From Bacillota bacterium (lineage in GTDB: Bacteria; Bacillota; Negativicutes; Sporomusales; UBA7701), in contig JAEZJM010000023.1 of the NCBI GenBank assembly GCA_023415775.1, forward strand, positions 62,001 through 126,000: a DNA stretch of 64,000 nt. Reading direction: 5' to 3'. Within the stretch, counting starts at the first letter, position 1; each line of letters opens with the position of its first letter. Of this stretch, positions 34,563 through 43,050 are shown piece after piece. The position numbers were made by a program, and so were the translations under genes. A model generated the notes under the pieces. That model ran no database searches and was not told the DNA's origin. It worked only from the letters and a program-made list of their open reading frames with translations.

Positions 34563-35318
34563 TCATCGTCCTAGGCCGACGCGCTTCTCCCTAATATACT
34601 CCACAACCTTCGCCAGCGTCTCCCCTATCGGCGCCCCTATCCTTACCACCGCCCGGTCGTCGAGGGCCGTTTCGTCGCGGTTGACGATCGCGAAGCGGCC
34701 TACGGCCAGCGGTATCTCCGCCGCCGGCCAGACGGTCAGGCTGGTGCCGACGACGAGAGCGAAGTCGCTGCGGAACGCCTCTTGCTGGGCAGCGGTGAAA
34801 TCGGCCGCCATACGGTCGCCGAACAGCACGACCGACGGCCTGAGCACCGCGCGGCAGCACGGCGACAACGGCACCGCCGCCCCCGCGGCCAGCTGCTCCT
34901 GGAGCACTGTCGCCGGGTGCTCGCCCTTACAGGCCAGGCAGCGGCACGAGGTCAGGTTGCCGTGCACCTCGAAAACCCGCTTCGAGCCGGCCTGCTGGTG
35001 GAGCCCGTCGATGTTCTGGGTCACGACCGCCCGCAGCACGCCGAGGCGGCTGAGCTCCGCCAGCGCCGTGTGCCCCTTGTTGGGCAGCTTGCCGGCCGCC
35101 ACCTTCTCCATCTCCCGCCAGCAACGGTAAAAAAGCGCCGGGTCGGTGCGCAGCGTGCGCGCCGACAGCAGCTCGGGATCGATCTTCTCCCACAGCCCCG
35201 CCCCGGGGCTGCGGAAATCTGGTATGCCGCTCTCCGTCGAAATGCCCGCGCCCGTAAAAGCGATGGCGTAATTCGCCCCCATCAGCATATCGCCCAGCGC
35301 GGCGATTTTTTTATCCAT
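34563..35318 (-). CDS. cobB: Sirtuin (NAD-dependent protein deacylase)
   Basis: Sir2-family deacylase, 251 aa. NAD-binding GAGIS motif in FTGAGISTESGIPDFRSPG, catalytic His119 in VFEVHGNL, and QNIDGLHQQAG are all present, with GTSLTVWPAAEIP near the C-terminus. The zinc module is slightly odd: the first pair is normal (C127, C130 in CRCLAC), but the second site reads SPCC (C154, C155) where CPxC is usual. Zinc may be held differently or lost. It could reverse acylation of metabolic enzymes in this acyl-CoA-rich organism (inference). Confidence 0.93.
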   Translation of the reverse strand: MDKKIAALGDMLMGANYAIAFTGAGISTESGIPDFRSPGAGLWEKIDPELLSARTLRTDPALFYRCWREMEKVAAGKLPNKGHTALAELSRLGVLRAVVTQNIDGLHQQAGSKRVFEVHGNLTSCRCLACKGEHPATVLQEQLAAGAAVPLSPCCRAVLRPSVVLFGDRMAADFTAAQQEAFRSDFALVVGTSLTVWPAAEIPLAVGRFAIVNRDETALDDRAVVRIGAPIGETLAKVVEYIREKRVGLGR

Positions 35319-35400
35319 GACAAAATCCCGTCCTTAACTCACCTTATGCCAAAAAACAAACATCGCCGCTGGCGGCCGCCGGCAAACACTGTGCGCCGTC

Positions 35401-35600
35401 GGCGTTTTGGGTGAACCACCGTGAGCGAGGACGGCGGCCGCTACTTAGCGAGAGAGCCGCTAACGACACCGTACGAGCGTCCATGGACGGACGCGAGAGC
35501 GACAAATGAACATGGATGTGAATTTGTCGATACTACGGTGGAGTCGGCGACGAGCTTAGTAAGACCGCCGCCCGCAGCGTGGTGGTGAACCCAAAACGCC
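35401..35600. repeat. Family B structured intergenic element, copy 4
   Basis: 200 bp. The left arm GGCGTTTTGGGTGAACCACC and the reverse complement of the right arm GGCGTTTTGGGTTCACCACC differ at only two bases. The interior has the core GCCGCTAACGACACCGTACG, the palindrome CGTCCATGGACG and GAGTCGGCGACGAGCTTAGT. It occupies the divergent gap between the sirtuin and hydroxyacyl-CoA dehydrogenase genes. Confidence 0.8.
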
Positions 35601-35705
35601 AAAAGGCACTCGGCAATACGCCCTTACGCCCGGCAGGGAAAATAGCCCTTGCGTCAAAAAAGTAACCTTCAAGAACCATATCAAGCATCCGGGGAGGTTG
35701 CCTCA

Positions 35706-36653
35706 ATGAGCGAAATCAAGACCATCTGCAGTGTCGGCACCGGGACGATGGGCCCTTATATGGCCGCCCTTTTCGCCCTGGCCGGCTACGACGTGCGCAT
35801 GTACGGCCGGAGCGAGCCGAGCGTGGAGCGCGGCTTTCGCGGCGTCCGCGCCTGCCTCGATTCCTGCCGCGAGCACGGCCTCGTATCCCCCGCGGATATT
35901 CCCGCCGCCGTAGCCCGGATACAGGGCACGGCGGACCTCGCCGCGGCGGCGGCCGGCGCCGATTTCGTCATGGAGTCGGTGTCCGAGGATCTGGCGGTCA
36001 AGCGCCAGGTATTCGCCGCCCTCGAAGAGCTTTGTCCTCCTCACGCCATTTTCGCCTCCAACACCTCGGGGCTCAGCCCCACGGCCATCGCCGCCGGCCT
36101 CAGGCGCCCGGAGAGATTCGTCGCCGCCCACTTCCTCAACCCGCCCCACCTGATGGCCATCGTCGAGGTCGTCCCCGGCGAAGCCACTTCGCCGGAAACG
36201 GTAGACGCCGCCTGTGATCTGCTGAAAAAGATCGGCAAAATCCCCGTTACCCTCAAACGGGAGGCCCTCGGCTTCATCGCCAACCGCCTCCAGTTCGCCC
36301 TGCTCCGCGAAGCGCTCTACCTCGTCGAGCAAGGCATCGCCACGGCGGAAACGGTCGATACGACGATGAAACACCTCAGCCGCCGGATCTCGGCCACCGG
36401 CCCGCTGGAAACCGCCGACCTGGGCGGCGTGGACATTTTCCACAGCATCGCCGCCTACCTCCTGCCCGATCTTTGCGCCAGCCCCGCCCCGCCTGCGGCC
36501 CTCGCAGCCGCCAAGGAACGCGGCGACCTGGGAGCGAAAACCGGCCGCGGCTTTTACGACTGGTCGGACGCCGCCAAACTCGCCGCCGTCAAAAAGCACC
36601 GCGAAACCGTCCTCGCCGAATGGCTCCGCAGGGATAAAGCGTCACTTTCTTAA
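35706..36653 (+). CDS. 3-hydroxyacyl-CoA dehydrogenase family protein
   Basis: NAD-dependent oxidoreductase of 315 aa, related to 3-hydroxybutyryl-CoA dehydrogenase. Rossmann motif SVGTGTMGPYMAALFALAG, then SNTSGLSPTAIA, the catalytic histidine in RFVAAHFLNPPHLM, and the C-terminal domain with GFIANRLQFALLREALYLVEQG and AKTGRGFYDWSD. The ATG at 35706 follows GGGGAGG. The catalytic motif is HFLNPP rather than HFFNPxP, as in other divergent members (for example carnitine or hydroxy-acid dehydrogenases). It stands alone between a family B and a family A element. Confidence 0.9.
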   Translation: MSEIKTICSVGTGTMGPYMAALFALAGYDVRMYGRSEPSVERGFRGVRACLDSCREHGLVSPADIPAAVARIQGTADLAAAAAGADFVMESVSEDLAVKRQVFAALEELCPPHAIFASNTSGLSPTAIAAGLRRPERFVAAHFLNPPHLMAIVEVVPGEATSPETVDAACDLLKKIGKIPVTLKREALGFIANRLQFALLREALYLVEQGIATAETVDTTMKHLSRRISATGPLETADLGGVDIFHSIAAYLLPDLCASPAPPAALAAAKERGDLGAKTGRGFYDWSDAAKLAAVKKHRETVLAEWLRRDKASLS

Positions 36654-36700
36654 GCGGAACAACGCACCCCCCCTAGGTCGTTCCCCGCATATCTGCGAAA

Positions 36701-36820
36701 GGCTGGCTAGAAAGCCCCAGATGCAAGGCGCACCGGAAAAGCGCGCCGCGACGCGTACTCGGACGTACGCTAGCAAGCGCTCTGAGGAGCAACGCCGCAG
36801 ATGGGGCTTTATCGCCAGCC
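36701..36820. repeat. Family A palindromic intergenic element, copy 5
   Basis: 120 bp. The left arm GGCTGGCTAGAAAGCCCC and the reverse complement of the right arm GGCTGGCGATAAAGCCCC pair almost completely. Family core as in copy 1, same orientation (GATGCAAGGCGCACCGG, GTACGCTAGCAAGCGCTCTG). It lies between the two convergent genes and ends 6 bp from the LarA-like stop codon. Confidence 0.82.
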
Positions 36821-36826
36821 TCTCTG

Positions 36827-38104
36827 TTATTGCCTCTTAATTACAGGGAGCATATCCGGGGCGTGCGTCAGCACCGTCACCTTCGCCCCCGGCCCCTTCG
36901 CCGCCAGCGCCGCATCCAGCGCCGCCTGCACGCTCGCGAACGGCGTGAAGCCCAGCTTCACCGCCTCGGCGTCCGCGATGCCGCCCGACACGATATACAC
37001 CGTCTCCCGCTCCTTCACCTGTGCCCAGGCGATCGCCAGCGCCGCCGCCACCTCGTCGCCGAGCTGCCTGCACGACACCATGTCGCGGATAGCGCACGAC
37101 GACTTGGCCGTGTAGTCCAGCATCTCGCCGTGGGTCATCGCCACCCCCTCGTAGCACGGGGTAACGAGGATGATTATCCCCCCGGCCTTCACGGCCAGGT
37201 CGGACGGGTAGAGCGTCTTGTGCGCCTGCCAGAACTCCAGATCGCACGGGTGGGAGCTCGACACGACGATATCGGCCTCCTCGGGCACCTCCACCGCGTA
37301 CACCGCCCGCGACAGCTCCACGCCCTTGTCGAAGGCCGCCACCACGTCGCCAAAAAACGCCCCGACCACCTCGCCGTAGCGGTTCAGCACCGTGTTGAAA
37401 ATCGTGTTCAGGCCGATGGAGCGGGCGATCTCGTTCAGCTCGCGCCGCACCGGGTTGTCGGTCACGCCGAGGTACGAGCGCGGCGCCCGCACGCTCAGGA
37501 GGTGGGTCTCGGCCGTCGTCCGCTCGCCGGAGATGCCGGGCTGGACGATCTTCGCCCCGCCGGCGAAGCCCGGTATATGATGAGGCACGATGCTGCCCAC
37601 GCCGATCTTGAAATCAGCCTCATATGTTTCCCGGTTCACCGCCACAAATGTGCCGTTGGCCGTCGTCCCCAGCTCGACAAGCTCGGCCGGGTTCTTGTAG
37701 TCGTGGTTGACCACCCTCACCCGGCGGACCACCTCGGCGCCGAACTTGGCCAATATCTCCTCCTCCGTCATAAAGCGGTGCGTGCCGAGCGCGATTACGA
37801 CCGTAATCTGCCCGTCCGCCACCCCGGCGGCGTTCAGCTCGTCGAGGAGAATGGGGATGATCTTGTCGGTCGGCGTCAGGCGCGTATTGTCGTCGGCGAC
37901 GATGACAACCTTTTTCGCCCCCTTCGCCAGCTCGCGCAGCGGCTTCGCGCCGATCGGCGCGTTCACCGCCCGCATCGCCTCGGCCTTCACGTCGGCCACC
38001 GGCGGCACATCCTTGGGTGAAAAAACGCCGAGCAGATTAGCGGCGGGGACGCTCACTTCCACCGTCTCCCTGCCGTAGGGCAGCTTCACGTTGATCGCAG
38101 CCAC
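36827..38104 (-). CDS. LarA family (nickel-pincer-type lactate racemase-like) protein
   Basis: 425-aa protein of the LarA/DUF2088 family, whose founding member racemises lactate with a nickel-pincer nucleotide. The conserved metal/cofactor residues can be placed: His in VIALGTHRFMTEE, His-His and Lys in VPHHIPGFAGGAKIVQPG, and His in ERTTAETHLLSV. The N-terminal DDNTRLTPTD and the C-terminal domain (VVSSSHPCDLEFWQAHKTLYPSD) are present. No larB, larC or larE maturation genes lie in the window. It is 16 bp upstream of nothing but its own repeat, and directly follows pdxA (7 to 17 bp), so the two are co-transcribed. It may act on another 2-hydroxy acid such as a sugar acid. Confidence 0.88.
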   Translation of the reverse strand: MAAINVKLPYGRETVEVSVPAANLLGVFSPKDVPPVADVKAEAMRAVNAPIGAKPLRELAKGAKKVVIVADDNTRLTPTDKIIPILLDELNAAGVADGQITVVIALGTHRFMTEEEILAKFGAEVVRRVRVVNHDYKNPAELVELGTTANGTFVAVNRETYEADFKIGVGSIVPHHIPGFAGGAKIVQPGISGERTTAETHLLSVRAPRSYLGVTDNPVRRELNEIARSIGLNTIFNTVLNRYGEVVGAFFGDVVAAFDKGVELSRAVYAVEVPEEADIVVSSSHPCDLEFWQAHKTLYPSDLAVKAGGIIILVTPCYEGVAMTHGEMLDYTAKSSCAIRDMVSCRQLGDEVAAALAIAWAQVKERETVYIVSGGIADAEAVKLGFTPFASVQAALDAALAAKGPGAKVTVLTHAPDMLPVIKRQ

Positions 38105-38120
38105 GTCTGGCCCCCCTCTC

Positions 38121-39113
38121 CTATTTGCCCTGGCCGGCCATCTTGGCGGCCAGATAAAGCGATTCGCTCATACTGCGGGAATCGGCCGTGCCTTTGCCCG
38201 CCTTGCCGAAAACGGTGCCATGGTCCACCGACGTGCGGATGAACGGCAGGCCGACAGTCACGTTGACCCCCTCCTCGAACCCCAGCACCTTCAGCGGGAT
38301 ATGCCCCTGGTCGTGGTACATGACCACGACGATATCGAAATGGTTCTTGAGCGCCGCGCGGTAGAACACCGTGTCGGGCGGCACCGGGCCGGTCACGTCG
38401 TAGCCCTTCCCCTTCGCCTCCTCGATCGCCGGGATGATCTCCTTGATCTCCTCGTCGCCGAACAGGCCGCCCTCGCCCGAGTGGGGGTTGAGTCCGGCCA
38501 CCGCGATCCGCGGCTTTTCGAAGCCCAGCTGTTTCGCGGCCATATCCGCCAGCTCGATGACCCTCAGCACCCGCTCCTTCTTCACCAGGTCGCAGGCCTG
38601 GCGGAGCGACACATGGGTGGTCACGTGGATGACCCTGAGCGGCCCGCCGGTCAGCATCATCGCGTACCCCTTCGTATTGGAAAGATCGCCGAGAATCTCG
38701 GTATGGCCGGGGTAATGGTACCCGCCGGCGTTCAAAGCCTCCTTGTGGAGCGGCGCGGTGGCGATAGCGGCGATCTCGCCCTTCATCGCCAGTTCCACCC
38801 CTTTGGCGACATACTCGAACGCCGCCTTGCCGGCGCGGCCGTCCACCTTGGCGAACGGCAGATCGGCGGGCAGATTCTTCAGGTCGATTACATCGACCGT
38901 CCCGTAGGCGAAAGCGGCCTCGGCCGCCTTCTCTATCGGGCGGAACTTCAGCGGGATATTCACGATCCCCGCCGCCCGCTCCATGATGCCCAGGTCGCCG
39001 ATAACCAGCGGCCGGCAGACATCGTACACCCCTTTGTCCTCCAGCGCCTTGACGATGATCTCCGGGCCTGCGCCGGTGGCGTCGCCCATGGTGATGCCGA
39101 TGATCGGTTTCAT
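38121..39113 (-). CDS. PdxA family 4-phosphate dehydrogenase (PdxA2-like)
   Basis: NAD-dependent, metal-requiring dehydrogenase/decarboxylase family of 4-hydroxythreonine-4-phosphate dehydrogenase, 330 aa from the ATG at 39113; an ATG at 39143 is also open. Motifs are IIGITMGDATGAGPEIIVKAL, the metal histidines in YHYPGHTEILGDL and VVVMYHDQGHIPLKVLGF, and GLNPHSGEGGLFGDEE. GLPFIRTSVDHGTVF lies near the C-terminus. PdxA2 paralogues work in tetronate (threonate/erythronate) catabolism. The partner LarA-like gene rather than B6 genes supports a catabolic role, though no DUF1537 kinase is present. Confidence 0.9.
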   Translation of the reverse strand: MKPIIGITMGDATGAGPEIIVKALEDKGVYDVCRPLVIGDLGIMERAAGIVNIPLKFRPIEKAAEAAFAYGTVDVIDLKNLPADLPFAKVDGRAGKAAFEYVAKGVELAMKGEIAAIATAPLHKEALNAGGYHYPGHTEILGDLSNTKGYAMMLTGGPLRVIHVTTHVSLRQACDLVKKERVLRVIELADMAAKQLGFEKPRIAVAGLNPHSGEGGLFGDEEIKEIIPAIEEAKGKGYDVTGPVPPDTVFYRAALKNHFDIVVVMYHDQGHIPLKVLGFEEGVNVTVGLPFIRTSVDHGTVFGKAGKGTADSRSMSESLYLAAKMAGQGK

Positions 39114-39160
39114 AATTACAGCAACAACTCCTCTTAGAAGCATTATTCCTTATAGTTAAT

Positions 39161-39371
39161 CTGAGAAAGCTTCAATCGCAAGCGCGCATTGGCGAAGGCT
39201 GTTACGCGCCGTTGCCGCAGCAAGCCGCTAACGAAACCGTACGCCCGACCATGGACGGGAGGGCGAGGAGCCATCAGTCAGGAGACTGTTGGCGACGGTA
39301 CGGCTGAGTCGGCGCAAGGCTTACGGAGCGTTCAGCCGAAGACACGCAAGCGGCGATTGATCTTTTCTCAG
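39161..39371. repeat. Family B structured intergenic element, copy 5
   Basis: About 210 bp in the divergent gap between pdxA and the phosphoesterase gene. Left arm CTGAGAAAGCTTCAATCGC against CTGAGAAAAGATCAATCGC (reverse complement of the right arm). Core GCCGCTAACGAAACCGTACG, then GACCATGGACGGG and GAGTCGGCGCAAGGCTTACG. Confidence 0.78.
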
Positions 39372-39487
39372 CTATATCTTAGTGCTTGATGCTTTTACCC
39401 TTTTTCCCAAGCCGGGCGCCGTTTTTTGCCATTGCCCGTCCTTATTTGCTATAATCAGAATATCAAATAACGCCGAAGGGGCCAACC

Positions 39488-40174
39488 ATGAAGATCTTCG
39501 CCATCGCCGACACCCACCTGTCCGGCAACCCGCCGAGCAAACCCATGTCCGTCTTCGGCGACCGCTGGCTCGGCCACTGGGACAAAATCAAGGCCGACTG
39601 GCTGGAGCGCGTCGCCCCCGGGGACACCGTCCTCATAGCCGGCGACATCTCCTGGGCCATGAAGCTGCCCGAAGCGCTGCCCGACCTCGAGGAAATCGCC
39701 GCCCTGCCGGGGCGCAAAATCCTCGTCCGCGGCAACCACGACTACTGGTGGCAGACCCTCGCCAAAATGAACGCCGCCACCGGCGGCTTCACCTTCCTCC
39801 AGAACACCTTCGCCGCCGCCGGCGAATGGGCGGTGTGCGGCAGCCGCGGCTGGCTGCTGCCCGGCGACTCCGCCTTCGGCGCAGAGGACGAAGCCATCTA
39901 CCGCCGCGAACTCCTCCGCGTGCGGGCTTCCCTCGCCGCCGCCCAGAGCGCCGGCTTCGGCCGCCTCATCCTCATGCTCCACTACCCGCCCCGCACCGGC
40001 CCAGAGCCCACCGGCTTCACCGACCTCATGGCCGAGTTCGGCGTCGCCATCTGCGTCTACGGCCACCTCCACAACGAAGCGGTCAACACCGCCCCCGTCG
40101 GCGACTATAACGGGACGATTCACTACCTGGTGTCCTGTGACGCCCTCGACTTTAAGCTTCTACAGATTATCTAG
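39488..40174 (+). CDS. Calcineurin-like metallophosphoesterase
   Basis: 228-aa dinuclear metal phosphoesterase. All five motifs are visible: IADTHL (D-x-H), LIAGDISWAM (GD), VRGNHDYWW (GNHD), LMLHYPP (H) and VYGHLHNEA (GHxH). Substrate unknown; similar small proteins are common in Firmicutes. Runs into the DUF2164 gene 43 bp downstream, so probably a two-gene operon. Confidence 0.9.
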   Translation: MKIFAIADTHLSGNPPSKPMSVFGDRWLGHWDKIKADWLERVAPGDTVLIAGDISWAMKLPEALPDLEEIAALPGRKILVRGNHDYWWQTLAKMNAATGGFTFLQNTFAAAGEWAVCGSRGWLLPGDSAFGAEDEAIYRRELLRVRASLAAAQSAGFGRLILMLHYPPRTGPEPTGFTDLMAEFGVAICVYGHLHNEAVNTAPVGDYNGTIHYLVSCDALDFKLLQII

Positions 40175-40217
40175 GGAGCCACCCACTCACACTCCAATAT
40201 AGGCAGGCGAGGCAACG

Positions 40218-40451
40218 ATGAAACCCATCGAACTGAGCAAAGAAACCAAACAGGACCTCCTCAACAGCATAAAAGAATACTTCGCCCGCGAGCGGGCCGA
40301 GGAACTCAGCGACTTCCAGGCCGCCGCCGTGCTCGACTTCATCCTCGAAACCGTCGGACCCCACATCTATAACCAGGCCGTGGCCGACGCCCACGCCCTA
40401 ATGAGCGACAGGCTCGAAGACCTGTACGGCCTCGAAAAGCGGCCCCGGTAA
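40218..40451 (+). CDS. DUF2164 family small protein
   Basis: 77-aa cytosolic protein that I recognise as DUF2164: IELSKETKQDLLNSIKEYF, FQAAAVLDFILETVGPHIYNQAVADA and RLEDLYGLE. Function not known to me. It follows the phosphoesterase on the same strand and ends 2 bp before the end of the convergent P-loop gene. Confidence 0.85.
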   Translation: MKPIELSKETKQDLLNSIKEYFARERAEELSDFQAAAVLDFILETVGPHIYNQAVADAHALMSDRLEDLYGLEKRPR

Positions 40452-40453
40452 CG

Positions 40454-41572
40454 CTAGAATGTCATCGTATCCGGATTCTCCCAGCGGCGGGCATTGGCGA
40501 GGATGATATCGACCAGCCCCCCGGCGCCCTCCTTGACGACGTTATAAACCGGCACCTTAACGCTGTTCCGCACCGCCACCTGAAGGCGCACGAAATCGAC
40601 GAACGCCGGCTTGTACGCCTTGGTCTCCACCCGGTACTCCGGATAGAAGGGGTTTATCGTCACCGCTAAAAGCGGCACTCTCTTCACCACCCCGGCCACC
40701 GCCCCGCCCCTCTCGGCCGCCATCAGCAGCTCGTAGTAGGTCACCGGGTTGCCGGTCACCAGCAGCTTTACCGGGTCGGCGAACGCCAGCAGGAAGGGGC
40801 GCGGCTTCTCGGTCAGGCGGTCGCCGAGGGCTTTCAGGGCCCGTTCGCCGATGACCCCCGGCACATACAGATAAGCATACTTCGGCATATGTTCTTCAAG
40901 CACCTGGTCGACATCCTTCTCTGTCAGCAGAGAAGACAACGACCAGGTTTTTATTTCGTCCAGATCGGCGTCGAGCAGCGTCACCTGCGTCAGTTGCTTC
41001 TCGGCCAGCGCCTGGGCCCGCGGGACCGCCGGCAGCGTCGAAAGCCGCCAGATCACGCCCGTCTCCTGGGCGAGGCGGGGGATGTCGGGCGTCCTTGATG
41101 CGCCGGTCGCGAGAATGAACCCGTCCGTCTCCACCATCGGCGCGATGCGGTTCAAAGCGCCGTCAAAAATCGTCGCCCCCGGCCCCAGGCGGGTCAATAG
41201 CCCCGCCAGTTCCCGCACCTCGGTGCTCTTGTTCGGGCCGGCCGTCACCACCAGGCCGCTGGCCGTCACCCTGGCCACATGGATGCGGCCGAGAGGAGTC
41301 TGGATATTGGTCGCCTGCAGCGGGCTCAGCCCCGCCGTGCTCACCTCCAGGCACTTCTCCGCCGTCGCCACCACGTCGCCCGGCTCGACCCGCAGCTTGG
41401 GCTTGGGCAGGCCGGTGACATTATCGATATTCTCGCCGTCATAACCGATACTGGTCAGGCAGAACCCGACCCCGCGCGCCCTCAGCTCCTGCATGATGGC
41501 GGCGGTGGCCGTCGTCTTGCCCGTATTCTTGGCGGTGCCGGCGATACCCAGCCTTATTTCCAGCAATACCAT
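40454..41572 (-). CDS. P-loop NTPase, possible cobalamin-mutase reactivase
   Basis: About 372 aa. An N-terminal Walker A motif GTAKNTGKTTA (residues ~12-22) follows the strand LEIRLGIA; the rest has alternating strands and helices with VTASGLVVTAGPNKSTEVREL, FDGALNRIAPM and LVTGNPVTYYELL. It resembles, from memory, the P-loop subunit (KamB-type) of lysine 5,6-aminomutase reactivases, which swap damaged B12 for ATP-dependent reactivation. That role would suit the B12 mutase operon immediately upstream on the same strand, but a terminator-like hairpin separates them. The assignment is tentative. The start may be ATG 41572 or the preceding GTG 41575. Confidence 0.6.
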   Translation of the reverse strand: MVLLEIRLGIAGTAKNTGKTTATAAIMQELRARGVGFCLTSIGYDGENIDNVTGLPKPKLRVEPGDVVATAEKCLEVSTAGLSPLQATNIQTPLGRIHVARVTASGLVVTAGPNKSTEVRELAGLLTRLGPGATIFDGALNRIAPMVETDGFILATGASRTPDIPRLAQETGVIWRLSTLPAVPRAQALAEKQLTQVTLLDADLDEIKTWSLSSLLTEKDVDQVLEEHMPKYAYLYVPGVIGERALKALGDRLTEKPRPFLLAFADPVKLLVTGNPVTYYELLMAAERGGAVAGVVKRVPLLAVTINPFYPEYRVETKAYKPAFVDFVRLQVAVRNSVKVPVYNVVKEGAGGLVDIILANARRWENPDTMTF

Positions 41573-41660
41573 CACCTACAGATAATAATAGCATTTAATA
41601 ATAGCATTAATTAATTCAGCAGCCGGCCCGTCAAGCCCTGCCGGCCAGCCAATTTTTATA

Positions 41661-41695
41661 CGCAAAAGGGAGCATAATGCGTTGCTTATGCTCCC
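41661..41695 (-). terminator. Terminator of the B12 mutase operon
   Basis: Minus-strand stem GGGAGCATAA / TTATGCTCCC with an 8-nt loop, followed by TTTTGCG. It lies 37 bp past the flavoprotein stop codon. Confidence 0.75.
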
Positions 41696-41731
41696 CGCAG
41701 ATGGACTTCCTGCCCAGCCGCCCCAGTATCG

Positions 41732-43033
41732 CTACCCTAATGCCTTGGTGAAAAACCCCGTCATCCCGGCATCCGCCACCCGCTTCTGAATAGCGGCCAC
41801 GTCGGTGGTGTACAGATTCTTCTCCTTCATGCGCTCGAAATACACCGAGCCGGAGAAGGTATACTTCTTCGTCAGCCCCTCCTTGGTCTGCATGCTTGCC
41901 CGCACATGGGCGATGGCGTCGCCGCAGGCCAGGCTCACGGGAATCTCCGCGGGCGCCTGTCCCAATGCCGCCCGGGCGGCGTTGTGCCCCGCCAGCGCGC
42001 CGGTGATGATCGCCTCGGTGTGGCCGACAAGCAGTCCCGCCTTCTCGCCCCCTGCGAAAACGTTGTCCAGCCCCTCCACCTTGAGGGCGTTGTCGCGCGG
42101 CAGCATCCCCAGATAGCGCATCGAATTGCCGATGCCGCCCGAATAGGGATCTTCGAAACGGGCGTTCTCGAATCCGGGTATCTGGCGGAGGATATCGAGC
42201 GGATAATAGGCTGCCATCAGCTTGGCATGGCCGGTGTCGAGCAGGATAACGTTCTCGGCGAACTCCTTCAGCGCGTACTGCTGGCAGGCCTTCTGCCCCA
42301 GAGACTCCATGCTCTTGCGCAGCTTATCGGGTATAGGCACGACTACTACGCCGGTGCGGTCGAGCTGCTCGTGAATCTCCTTGGACAGCGAATCCTTGTG
42401 CAGCTTGCACGAGCCGCTCATCGCCCCCAGCGTGCCGTCGGCCTTCTGGCCCATGATCTCCGCCACCCCGGCCTTGGCGGCGATCGAGAACCGCGGTCCG
42501 AAGGTCGGGCAGCGGTAAATGCACATCGCGCAGCCGTTTCCGTACTTCATGCAGTTGCCCTGCGGCCCGGCCGTGCCGGCGGCGTCGACGAAAGCATCGC
42601 CGCTGGCAACAATATCCCCCTCGCCGTGATGGCCCTCGGCGGTAACCTTGGTGATCCTGTTGCCGTCCTTCTCAATATCCTTGACTCGGCAGTGCATATG
42701 CAGCTTGATGCCGGCGCCCTCCACCGCCTTCCTCACCGCCGGCTCGATCAGCGCCACGTCGTACAGCGTCACATGCTTATGGCCGGGAAACTCGATATTC
42801 TTGTGGCGCGCGTTCTGATCCGCCACCGCGAACAGATCGCCGCCGCCCATGGCCAACATCTCCTCGGTGGCGGTGAAGCGGCCGTTGTTGCGCATTATGC
42901 CGCCGACAAGCCCGGTGCCGAGCAGCATATCGCAGCGTTCGAACAACTCCACCTCGCAGCCCGCCTTGCGGGCCATCAGTGCAGCCGACGTGCCCGCCCA
43001 GCCGCCGCCGACGACGACTACTTTTTTAGCCAT
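41732..43033 (-). CDS. FAD-dependent oxidoreductase with a cysteine cluster
   Basis: 433 aa. N-terminal dinucleotide-binding site VVVVGGGWAGTSAALMARKAG, and a C-terminal GidA/TrmFO-like flavin segment NVFAGGEKAGLLVGHTEAI. In the middle, C161, C168, C171 and C175 form C-x6-C-x2-C-x3-C-P (CMKYGNGCAMCIYRCP), a plausible Fe-S or zinc site not expected in simple amine oxidases. Last gene of the operon, 17 bp after the PLP enzyme gene. It may oxidise or reduce a product of the mutase/PLP steps; the substrate is unknown. Confidence 0.88.
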   Translation of the reverse strand: MAKKVVVVGGGWAGTSAALMARKAGCEVELFERCDMLLGTGLVGGIMRNNGRFTATEEMLAMGGGDLFAVADQNARHKNIEFPGHKHVTLYDVALIEPAVRKAVEGAGIKLHMHCRVKDIEKDGNRITKVTAEGHHGEGDIVASGDAFVDAAGTAGPQGNCMKYGNGCAMCIYRCPTFGPRFSIAAKAGVAEIMGQKADGTLGAMSGSCKLHKDSLSKEIHEQLDRTGVVVVPIPDKLRKSMESLGQKACQQYALKEFAENVILLDTGHAKLMAAYYPLDILRQIPGFENARFEDPYSGGIGNSMRYLGMLPRDNALKVEGLDNVFAGGEKAGLLVGHTEAIITGALAGHNAARAALGQAPAEIPVSLACGDAIAHVRASMQTKEGLTKKYTFSGSVYFERMKEKNLYTTDVAAIQKRVADAGMTGFFTKALG

Positions 43034-43050
43034 CTTCTAACCCCTTTCCG

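Noticed and set aside
41696..41720. Possible seventh family A arm (GCAGATGGACTTCCTGCCCAGCC)
   Set aside because: Only one arm is visible; no matching left arm or core is nearby. It may be a remnant, but I cannot support it.
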